Shown: positions 18,786-25,063 of the stretch, piece by piece | How the letters are laid out: each line of letters begins with the position of its first letter | How positions within the stretch are numbered: the stretch's first letter is position 1 | Position numbers and translations under genes: made by a program | Assembly (NCBI RefSeq): GCF_047501465.1 | Contig: NZ_JAZDRL010000001.1 | Location: 1,178,001-1,242,000 of the forward strand | Origin: Pseudochelatococcus sp047501465 | GTDB taxonomy: Bacteria > Pseudomonadota > Alphaproteobacteria > Rhizobiales > Beijerinckiaceae | DNA: 64,000 bases | Direction: 5' to 3' | The notes under the pieces: model-generated | Database searches by the model: none | What the model saw: only the letters and a program-made list of their open reading frames with translations | What the model was told of the DNA's origin: nothing

Positions 18786-18911
18786 GCGCCATGGTGGCCT
18801 GCAACTGGTACCTTTTTGCGCTTCCGGTGCTCATGGACATTAGTCCACTGCGCTCCGGTTCTCAAAAGGTATCAGTTTCGGCTCATCATGGCACGAAGCT
18901 CAACACATTCT
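18769..18911. repeat. Long imperfect palindromic repeat, copy A
   Basis: 143-bp intergenic stem-loop. The left arm (AGAATGCGCTGATCTTCG and on, to about 18826) matches the reverse complement of the right arm (about 18855-18911) over roughly 50 positions with scattered mismatches. The loop region contains AGTCCACTGCGCTCCG. Copy B at 60478-60621 shares arms, loop and length. This makes it a dispersed repeat family, possibly MITE- or BIME-like. Confidence 0.75.
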
Positions 18912-18957
18912 GCGCCCTCCTCTTGTACGGTTAAAATATTGCGCGCTAATTTCTGGT

Positions 18958-18985
18958 TTGACTTCAATCTCGAACGCACTATTCC
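18958..18985 (+). promoter_or_regulatory. Putative sigma-70 promoter, unit 1
   Basis: TTGACT (18958-18963), 16 bp, TATTCC (18980-18985). It lies in a block of over 80 bp that is nearly identical in unit 2, just before the structured leader. Confidence 0.55.
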
Positions 18986-19020
18986 TACAGGTGGATTCGC
19001 AATCTTGTGAGTCTGAGGTG

Positions 19021-19221
19021 TAGCAACCTCTTGTACACCGGTTGGTGCCAACCGTGATGGTGCCTCCCTTGCTTTATGGCCGGGGAGGCGCTGGCTATGT
19101 TCAGGGCTTGCCTAAAGGCCAGCGCAGCCGCGTGTACACGGCTTGCTAACTCTCCCGGCCACCAGCTTTTCGTGCTCTTATATGGTGCGTTTTCTGGTGG
19201 CCTCTTCAGTCCAGAAGGGAG
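19021..19221 (+). promoter_or_regulatory. Structured RNA leader, copy 1 (unassigned class)
   Basis: A multibranched fold can be drawn by hand. P1: TAGCAA (19021-19026) with TTGCTA (19143-19148). P2: TGTACAC (19032-19038) with GTGTACA (19132-19138). Inside are three hairpins: P3 CGGTTG/CAACCG (19039-19054), P4 GCCTCCC/GGGAGGC (19062-19068, 19083-19089) and P5 GCTGGC/GCCAGC (19090-19095, 19118-19123) with a conserved 22-nt loop. P6, GGCCACCAG/CTGGTGGCC (19157-19165, 19194-19202), follows. CTCTCCC (19150-19156) could pair with the SD AGAAGGGAG (19213-19221), giving a translational switch. Every stem is kept in copy 2, with two-sided changes in P1 and P2. Ligand or trigger unknown. Confidence 0.75.
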
Positions 19222-19229
19222 TTACTACC

Positions 19230-19520
19230 GTGACTGATTATCATCTTGGCGAAAATTTACTGACACTCTACGCTCAGCTCACACCTTGGGTGCAGGCATG
19301 GATTGGTTTGAGCCTATGCCTTGTTTTGCTTGGTGTGGTTTATCTATTGAAGGAAATTGTGGTTGCGCTCATGCAGCCATTTCGGCGTTCTCAATCATTG
19401 CTGAAGGCGCCCGAAAACTCTTCATATGAAGAATGCCAGCAGTTACAGCTAAAGATCTTGCACAAGCTGGACCGCCTGCTGACCCGGAGCATCTTGAATC
19501 TTCATCTGGGTATCCGTTAA
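19230..19520 (+). CDS. 96-aa single-pass membrane protein, copy 1
   Basis: GTG start, eight bases after the SD AGAAGGGAG. A soluble N-terminus of about 22 residues (MTDYHLGENLLTLYAQLTPW) precedes one membrane helix (about 24-47, IGLSLCLVLLGVVYLLKEIV). The cytosolic tail has a basic patch (FRRSQSLLK) and an amphipathic region rich in Leu and Lys (LQLKILHKLDRLLTRS). I do not recognise the family. The gene sits behind a long structured leader and next to a near-identical copy. A regulatory membrane peptide, a leader-controlled stress protein and a type I toxin are all possible; none is shown. Confidence 0.75.
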   Translation: MTDYHLGENLLTLYAQLTPWVQAWIGLSLCLVLLGVVYLLKEIVVALMQPFRRSQSLLKAPENSSYEECQQLQLKILHKLDRLLTRSILNLHLGIR

Positions 19521-19591
19521 TTTTTGTATGCGGATAGCTTGCTGCGTGCCCCTTCTTGCACTGTTTAGAATATTGCGCGCTAATTTCTGGT

Positions 19592-19619
19592 TTGACTTCA
19601 ATCTCGAACGCACTATTCC
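19592..19619 (+). promoter_or_regulatory. Putative sigma-70 promoter, unit 2
   Basis: Same elements and spacing as unit 1: TTGACT (19592-19597) and TATTCC (19614-19619). No terminator is visible between the units, so read-through from unit 1 is also possible. Confidence 0.55.
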
Positions 19620-19653
19620 TACAGGTGGATTCGCAATCTTGTGAATCTGGGGC

Positions 19654-19854
19654 CTAGAAGCCTCTCACATAGCGGTTGGCATCAACCGTAATGGTGCCTC
19701 CCTTGCTCTATGGCCGGGGAGGCGCTGGCGTATGTTCAGGGCTTGCCTAAAGGCCAGCGCGGCCGTCTATGTGCGGTTTTCTAGCTCTCCCGGCCACCAG
19801 CGTCACGCTTTTATGGGCGTATTTTCTGGTGGCCACTTCATCTTGGAAGGGGAG
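19654..19854 (+). promoter_or_regulatory. Structured RNA leader, copy 2 (unassigned class)
   Basis: Same fold as copy 1. P1: CTAGAA (19654-19659) with TTCTAG (19779-19784). P2: CACATAG (19666-19672) with CTATGTG (19767-19773). P3: CGGTTG/CAACCG (19673-19688), loop GCAT instead of GTGC. P4: GCCTCCC/GGGAGGC (19696-19702, 19717-19723). P5: GCTGGC/GCCAGC (19724-19729, 19753-19758), loop as in copy 1 plus one G. P6: GGCCACCAG/CTGGTGGCC (19792-19800, 19826-19834). The anti-SD CTCTCCC is at 19785-19791 and the SD GGAAGGGGAG at 19845-19854. P1 and P2 differ from copy 1 on both strands, so pairing, not sequence, is conserved. Confidence 0.75.
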
Positions 19855-19862
19855 TTGTTACC

Positions 19863-20153
19863 GTGACTGATTATCATCTTGGTGAAAATCTACTGACACT
19901 CTACGCCCAGCTCACACCCTGGGTGCAGGCATGGATTGGTTTGAGCCTATGCCTTGTTTTGCTTGGTGTGGTTTATCTATTGAAGGAAATTGTGGTTGCG
20001 CTCATGCAGCCATTTCGGCGTTCTCAATCATTGCTGAAGGCACCCGAAGGTTCTTCATATGAAGAATGCCAGCAGTTACAGCTAAAGATCTTGCACAAGC
20101 TGGATCGCCTGCTGACCCGGAGCATCTTGAATCTCCATCTGGGTATCCGTTAA
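19863..20153 (+). CDS. 96-aa single-pass membrane protein, copy 2
   Basis: Differs from copy 1 by a single residue (Gly for Asn in the APExSSYEE stretch). Same GTG start and SD spacing, same single membrane helix and amphipathic tail. The near-identity of the coding parts against diverged leader stems suggests strong selection or gene conversion on the protein. An intrinsic terminator follows, making this the end of the transcription block. Confidence 0.78.
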   Translation: MTDYHLGENLLTLYAQLTPWVQAWIGLSLCLVLLGVVYLLKEIVVALMQPFRRSQSLLKAPEGSSYEECQQLQLKILHKLDRLLTRSILNLHLGIR

Positions 20154-20182
20154 TTTTTGTGTGCGGATTGCCTGAAAAGAAA

Positions 20183-20207
20183 AGAGCGTCATGATGGCGC
20201 TCTTTTT
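20183..20207 (+). terminator. Intrinsic terminator after the duplicated units
   Basis: AGAGCG (20183-20188) pairs with CGCTCT (20198-20203), followed by a run of T. Confidence 0.75.
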
Positions 20208-20365
20208 AATTTCAGTCTTAATTGATTGCTCGTGTGACAAATTGCGCGTTCCATCGTACGCGGCTTATGTCTTGGAGCGCTTGACCAGATGGCGGTGTTC
20301 CACCAGAAGAGAGCATGAATTTTTGCTTCCTCATTGGGAGGAGGCGCCATGCTACTGGAACCATC

Positions 20366-21400
20366 ATGCGTGCCACCGCTTCTTCTGCCGCGCCTTTTAA
20401 GGTGATGGCAGTTTATAAATTTGCCGATCTGCCGGATTTCGAAACCATCAAGCCCGAACTGGCAGCGTTTTGCTGCTCGCACCAGATCCGCGGTACGCTG
20501 CTTCTTGCCCCCGAAGGTATCAATGGAACAATTGCCGGCACATCTGATGCCATAGATGCGCTCGCGCGCTATCTGCTGGCAGAGGGGCCTTTCGGCACAC
20601 GGCTGGATGGCGCTGAAATCAAGTATGCCTATGCGCAGGAGATGCCGTTTCTGCGCATGAAAGTGCGCCTGAAGGCAGAGATCGTCACCCTGCGTGCACC
20701 TGAAGCAAACCCTTCCAAGATTGTTGGCACTTACGTCGAGCCGCAGGATTGGAACAGTTTGATTGAACGCAACGATGTTGTGGTGATTGATACACGTAAC
20801 GATTATGAGGTGCGTCTCGGCACCTTCCAGCGCGCTCTTGATCCGCAAACGCAGACTTTCACCCAGTTCAAGGATTATGTCGCCCAGAACCTTGATCCAG
20901 CGCGTGATCGCAAGGTGGCAATGTTCTGCACCGGTGGTATCCGTTGCGAGAAGGCTTCAGCTTATATGTTGGCACAAGGGTTTGAGGAAGTCTTTCACCT
21001 CAAGGGTGGAATTTTGGCTTATCTTGAAACCGTGCCGGAAGATAATAGCCGCTTCAATGGCGAATGCTTCGTGTTTGATGAGCGTGTTTCTGTCGGGCAT
21101 GGGTTGGTTGAGGGTGAGGCAACACTTTGTCGGGCCTGTCGACATCCGTTGACCGCGACTGAACGGGCTGATCCCACATATGTTGAAGGTATTGCGTGCA
21201 AGTATTGCGCGGATGCGCCAGACAAGAGCGCGGCAATTGAGCGGCAACGGCAAATCATGCTCGCCCAGGCGCGTGGTGTGGCGCATATGGGTGATGATGC
21301 TTTGCGTGCCGCTACCATCAGCAAAGAGCGCAAACGTGAACGTGCAGAAGAAGCACGCGCTCGCAGCCAGCAAGAAACAGCAGAACCAGATGCCAGCTAG
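20366..21400 (+). CDS. trhO: tRNA U34 hydroxylase TrhO (rhodanese-like, YceA family)
   Basis: Oxygen-dependent hydroxylation of uridine 34 in tRNAs, the first step to cmo5U-type wobble bases. 344 aa. The N-terminal domain opens with VMAVYKFADLPDF, then comes a rhodanese domain with the active-site loop MFCTGGIRCEKA and a C-terminal cysteine-rich segment (CRACRHPLT, CKYCAD) that may bind metal. Start: ATG at 20366 fits family length; ATGs at 20315 and 20403 are alternatives. The Lys/Arg/Glu-rich tail is typical. No operon partner is seen. Confidence 0.88.
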   Translation: MRATASSAAPFKVMAVYKFADLPDFETIKPELAAFCCSHQIRGTLLLAPEGINGTIAGTSDAIDALARYLLAEGPFGTRLDGAEIKYAYAQEMPFLRMKVRLKAEIVTLRAPEANPSKIVGTYVEPQDWNSLIERNDVVVIDTRNDYEVRLGTFQRALDPQTQTFTQFKDYVAQNLDPARDRKVAMFCTGGIRCEKASAYMLAQGFEEVFHLKGGILAYLETVPEDNSRFNGECFVFDERVSVGHGLVEGEATLCRACRHPLTATERADPTYVEGIACKYCADAPDKSAAIERQRQIMLAQARGVAHMGDDALRAATISKERKRERAEEARARSQQETAEPDAS

Positions 21401-21966
21401 AAAACACGGATGTTAGAGCGCTCCTCCATGCAGTTGATGTAGCCGTGACGCTCTATTCCTTTGTTTGTGCATCCAATTTATTCCAATAGCAGTGCCATTT
21501 TGTGGCCGATGTAAAAGATTGGCGGTCAATTAACCGCCAATTCTCCCCACTTGCCAATATCTGGTGAATCAATTATTCTAAGAAAATCAACTAGATAAGA
21601 GTAATTCTAAACTATTGCTATGCACGGACCGGTGCTGTGTTTTTGCTTCGAGAGCGGATTGCAACGCAGGCCATACTGCAACCAAAAGCAAATCGTTGTG
21701 CGCAGCAAGTGAAGTGCAAAAGGTGTAATTACTCATTATCTTTATGACTTAGTAATAAATTAAACTGAAATAAAGCACTTGTTTGACTGTTTTAACTTAT
21801 CATGTCTTTTGTGTGAGTTATAAAAGTAAATAAACATTAATCGATATATGATTTTTATGATCAAATATTGATTATGGTGCTTTTCAGCGTTGATTATTAG
21901 AATAATTGGATGATCCTCCTCTCCATATCATGGTGGTGGGGAAGGTTATGGGTGAGTGGGGTTGTT
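21401..21966. other. AT-rich intergenic stretch, no gene seen
   Basis: A weak TAGAGCG/CGCTCTA hairpin lies just after trhO. The rest is AT-rich and holds the upstream region of the metal-receptor gene. I see no clear Mur, Zur or Fur palindrome and no coding sequence. Confidence 0.45.
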
Positions 21967-22968
21967 ATGGTCGACCAAGCGAAGCAAGCAGTTCTGTCAA
22001 GACGGGCAGTGCTAGCAGGGGCTGCTGCGTTGCTATCGGTGGGCCTGGGTGGCCATCGCGGGAGGGCCATGGCGGCAACAAACCCACTGCGTGTTGTGAC
22101 GACTACGGGCATTCTTGCGGATGCCCTAAGCCAGGTTGGAGGGCGGCACGTTACTGTGCAGGCTTTGATGGGGCCGGGGGTCGATCCGCATTTGCACCGT
22201 CAGACCAGCTCAGATGTGGCTGCTGCGACTGGTGCTGATATTGTCTTCTGGCATGGGTTGCATCTTGAAACGCAGTTACAGCCATTCTTCGCGCAACTAG
22301 GCCGTCGGAAGCCGGTGATTGCATTGGGTGATGCGTTACCACGGGCGCGTCTGCTGCGTGATGAGGATGATGATACCCTGCCGGACCCCCATGTCTGGTT
22401 TGATCCGCATTTATGGGCAGGTGTGGTGCGCGCGGCATGCAATGGTTTAAGCGCTGTGCGTCCGGAGGCTGCTGCCGATTTCGAAGAAAATACCGCGCGG
22501 CATCTGGAAGATATTGCTGGCATTGCCAAATATGCGAATGCGGTGCTGACTTCTGTGCCGGTTCAATCCCGCATTCTGGTAACGGCGCATGATGCTTTCA
22601 ATTATTTTGGCCGCGCCTATGGTTATGAAGTGTGCGGTGTGCAGGGTGTTTCGACGGAAAGTGAAGCAGGTTTGCGGCAAATCGAGAAGCTCGTGAGCTT
22701 GCTGGTTGAGCGCCGGATTGGCGCTATTTTTGTCGAGTCTTCTGTTTCAGAGCGCAACGTATCAGCCCTGATTGAAGGGGCTGAGATGCGTGGGCATAAA
22801 GTGATTATCGGTGGGGCGCTCTACTCGGATGCAGCGGGTGAGGCTGGCACTTATGAGGGCACTTACATTGGCATGATCGATCATAACGCTACCGTCATCG
22901 CCCGCGCATTGGGTGGCACTGCGCCAATGAACGGGCTTGCGGGAAAACTGACGATGGCGCATGGCTAA
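21967..22968 (+). CDS. Metal-binding receptor of a Mn/Zn ABC transporter (cluster A-I, MntC/ZnuA-like)
   Basis: Periplasmic receptor that delivers Mn(II) or Zn(II) to an ABC permease. 333 aa from the ATG at 21967; an upstream ATG at 21910 would add 19 odd residues. The N-terminus is Tat-like (SRRAVLAGAAALLSVGLGG). Likely ligands are His in GVDPHLHRQT, His in PDPHVWFDPH, His in VTAHDAFNYF and Asp in GALYSDAAGEAG. There is no His-rich loop; the equivalent stretch is acidic (DEDDDTLPDPH), and GTYEGTYIGMIDHN resembles manganese receptors. No ATPase or permease gene is nearby, so the partner genes must be elsewhere. Confidence 0.85.
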   Translation: MVDQAKQAVLSRRAVLAGAAALLSVGLGGHRGRAMAATNPLRVVTTTGILADALSQVGGRHVTVQALMGPGVDPHLHRQTSSDVAAATGADIVFWHGLHLETQLQPFFAQLGRRKPVIALGDALPRARLLRDEDDDTLPDPHVWFDPHLWAGVVRAACNGLSAVRPEAAADFEENTARHLEDIAGIAKYANAVLTSVPVQSRILVTAHDAFNYFGRAYGYEVCGVQGVSTESEAGLRQIEKLVSLLVERRIGAIFVESSVSERNVSALIEGAEMRGHKVIIGGALYSDAAGEAGTYEGTYIGMIDHNATVIARALGGTAPMNGLAGKLTMAHG

Positions 22969-23584
22969 AGGCGATGTATAGACGGGATGTAAATACTCTA
23001 TTGCGCATGAGAGCAGTTTGCGTTGAATGTGATTATTCAAATGAACGCAAGTTGCGGTAAAATATAGAAATTAAAACGCAGTTCAGTATGTCGCGTGCTC
23101 TAATCGCGCATTGTTGTGAGAAATCTCTTTTCATCACTCTATTAGCCGTTTATAATTAAATGTGTTAGCGCAATGATTTGTGAAGATAGCAGATTATCCA
23201 TGGTTCGCGTTTTAAAGGTGTTGGACTTAGTTTAAGTGGTTCGCATTTTGTATGAATGCTCTCCATATCCTGCCTTGAATTTGACGATTAAATCAGACGC
23301 AACTTTTTTAAAGTGTACGTGCCTTCATACCGGTGTCTGAATGCGTGGCCATTGCGTTGCCTCATTCTGCCGCCATATCCTAACGATACGTTCTTGCAAA
23401 TATGGTCATGTGCTTTCTTCGATGAGAATGGCCGCTACAACGTGTAGCTCTTTCTCGTTGAGGTTTGCTGCAATTGAAACTGATCGTGTCTTTTGGATAG
23501 ATTTGAGGTTTAAACTAAACGCTAGAGTGTCGCGACTGTATATGATTTAAGGAGCGATATTCGAATGGTAGGAGAGGTTGATCA
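22969..23584. other. Long intergenic stretch, no gene seen
   Basis: 616 bp without a convincing gene. A 69-codon ORF in 23341-23550 has no SD and an unlikely composition. The last 30 bp hold the SD (GGAGAGG) of the following gene. Confidence 0.45.
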
Positions 23585-24250
23585 ATGAGGCGACCGTCTC
23601 GGTCTTTCACGGTTGAGGTGAAGCGTTCGCGACTGCGTGCGGGCGATCCTTCTATTGCTAGCGCATTGGGTACGCAGCGCGAACTGCCACAGGCAGCTGT
23701 TGCCAGTGCCCTGTCGTGGGAGGAGTTGCTGCGGCGGCTGCCCGAGAATATGGCATCCAAAACAGACCAGCCATTTCTTGCGTCCTGGCCGGGACTTGAA
23801 GATGAAGCGCAACCTGATATCGCGCCCAAATCTGAACCTGAAAAAGTTTCTCAAGAAAGCGGGCAGCCTGATACCGAGCAGAAGCCGCGCGTTTTGCCAT
23901 CACTGCTCATACCAGCTGAAATTCCGTTGACTGAGCGCAAGTCGGTTGTTTATTCGCGGACATCTGATCCATGGTCCACGCCCCGCTCGCGTCTACCCAA
24001 ACAGACTGAAAAACCACAAACAACGGAATTGCATGCGGCCGGATCTTCTCCGTCCGGTGCAGGTTCGCAGCCTTTATCGACGGATGTACAGAAGCGCGTT
24101 CAGGCGCGTCTACGCCAGTTGGCAGCCGAGGCGAGGGCGCGCGCAGGGGGTGAGACTGTGCAGGAAACTCAGCCTGGTCGGCCAGCCAGCAAGCGTCGAC
24201 GGCAGGATTTCTGGAAGCACCGCTTACGTTCATACGCTGCCCGCGATTAA
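23585..24250 (+). CDS. Hypothetical disordered basic protein
   Basis: 221 aa, no recognised domain. The first 18 residues (RRPSRSFTVEVKRSRLR) are basic and resemble the start of small conserved alphaproteobacterial proteins. The middle is Pro/Glu/Ser-rich and predicted disordered; the C-terminal third is a charged helix (VQARLRQLAAEARARAG) ending in a basic cluster (SKRRRQDFWKHRLR). No signal peptide or membrane helix. Basic ends suggest nucleic-acid or envelope-protein contacts, but this is speculation. A clear SD (GGAGAGG, 8 bases from ATG) supports the start. Confidence 0.65.
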   Translation: MRRPSRSFTVEVKRSRLRAGDPSIASALGTQRELPQAAVASALSWEELLRRLPENMASKTDQPFLASWPGLEDEAQPDIAPKSEPEKVSQESGQPDTEQKPRVLPSLLIPAEIPLTERKSVVYSRTSDPWSTPRSRLPKQTEKPQTTELHAAGSSPSGAGSQPLSTDVQKRVQARLRQLAAEARARAGGETVQETQPGRPASKRRRQDFWKHRLRSYAARD

Positions 24251-24470
24251 GGGGGCAGGCTATCCCTGACGGGCTGCGAAGCCCTCTCTTCTTTGCATTT
24301 AACTGCCTGACAAAGGGTTTTATGATTTTGTGGCAAGCGCTTCGTTTGCTCGCAATGAGTATTGGTTGGTACGCCAGGATGCGTGCTGAAAAATTGTGAC
24401 TTTTGTCAATAAGCATAAAGCATGCAGAGGGCCTTATTCGGGGCCCTTATGACACGACGATTGCTCCCTC

Positions 24471-24941
24471 CTAAGCGCCGCTGTCCTTGACTGCCTGCAT
24501 GACCACATGGGTTGAGGTGCTGGCGACATGGGGCAGGCTGGAGATGCGCTCTCCCAGAACGAGCCGATAATTGCGGATGTTGCTCGTGCGTACTTTTAAC
24601 AGGTAATCGAATGAGCCTGCGATCATGTGGCATTCCTCGATCTCAGGAATTTTTCGCACGGCAGCATTAAAGGCAATCAGGGCAGCCTCACGGGTGTCCG
24701 ATAGTTTCACCTCTGTAAAGGCAATATGTTCAAGGTTAAGCTTGCGAGGATTAAGGGTCGCTCTGAATCCCGTGATGAAACCTTCATCAATAAGGCGGCG
24801 TAGCCGAATTTGGCAGGGTGTTTTCGATAAGCCGACCTTTGTCGATAAATCCGTTATCGACATACGCCCATCTTGAACCAGGGCCTCGATTATCTTGCGA
24901 TCAATGAGGTCTAACTCGCTATCAATCGTGATTTTTGCCAT
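24471..24941 (-). CDS. putR: Lrp/AsnC-family activator of proline catabolism (PutR-like)
   Basis: 156 aa: an N-terminal HTH (MSITDLSTKVGLSKTPCQIRLRRL) and a C-terminal RAM/AsnC ligand-binding domain (GSFDYLLKVRTSNIRNYR). Divergent from putA with 122 bp between the starts. In alphaproteobacteria such as Agrobacterium and Rhodobacter, PutR of this family activates putA in response to proline. The assignment rests on that layout and on the PutA here lacking its own DNA-binding domain. Confidence 0.88.
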   Translation of the reverse strand: MAKITIDSELDLIDRKIIEALVQDGRMSITDLSTKVGLSKTPCQIRLRRLIDEGFITGFRATLNPRKLNLEHIAFTEVKLSDTREAALIAFNAAVRKIPEIEECHMIAGSFDYLLKVRTSNIRNYRLVLGERISSLPHVASTSTHVVMQAVKDSGA

Positions 24942-25063
24942 TCAAATGCTCTGCAAAACATCTTAATAAAAGGAAAAATACCTGCATTTTAGCTTAATTC
25001 AAGTAAGCAAATAAAAGTTACCGGTGGTATCTTCATGGTGAGGATTCTTTTCAAGGTGCAAGC

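Larger units (their letters stand above)
18910..20173 (+). repeat. Tandem duplication, two units of about 633 bp
   Basis: Unit 1 runs from about 18910 to 19542 and unit 2 from about 19543 to 20173. Each holds the same promoter, structured RNA leader and 96-aa gene. The coding parts differ by a handful of bases and one residue. The leader stems differ far more, yet stay paired. Confidence 0.9.

Noticed and set aside
19055..19090. Resemblance of GTGATGGTGCC in the duplicated leader to the start of a fluoride riboswitch
   Set aside because: The remaining fluoride core (closing strand and pseudoknot) is absent, and this segment forms its own hairpin here.
19072..19117. Kissing contact between CTTTA in the P4 loop and TAAAG in the P5 loop of leader copy 1
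   Set aside because: In copy 2 the P4 loop changes to CTCTA without a matching change, so it is not supported by covariation.
24425..24455. AGGGCC/GGCCCT hairpin after putR as a terminator
   Set aside because: Short stem and no T-run on either strand.
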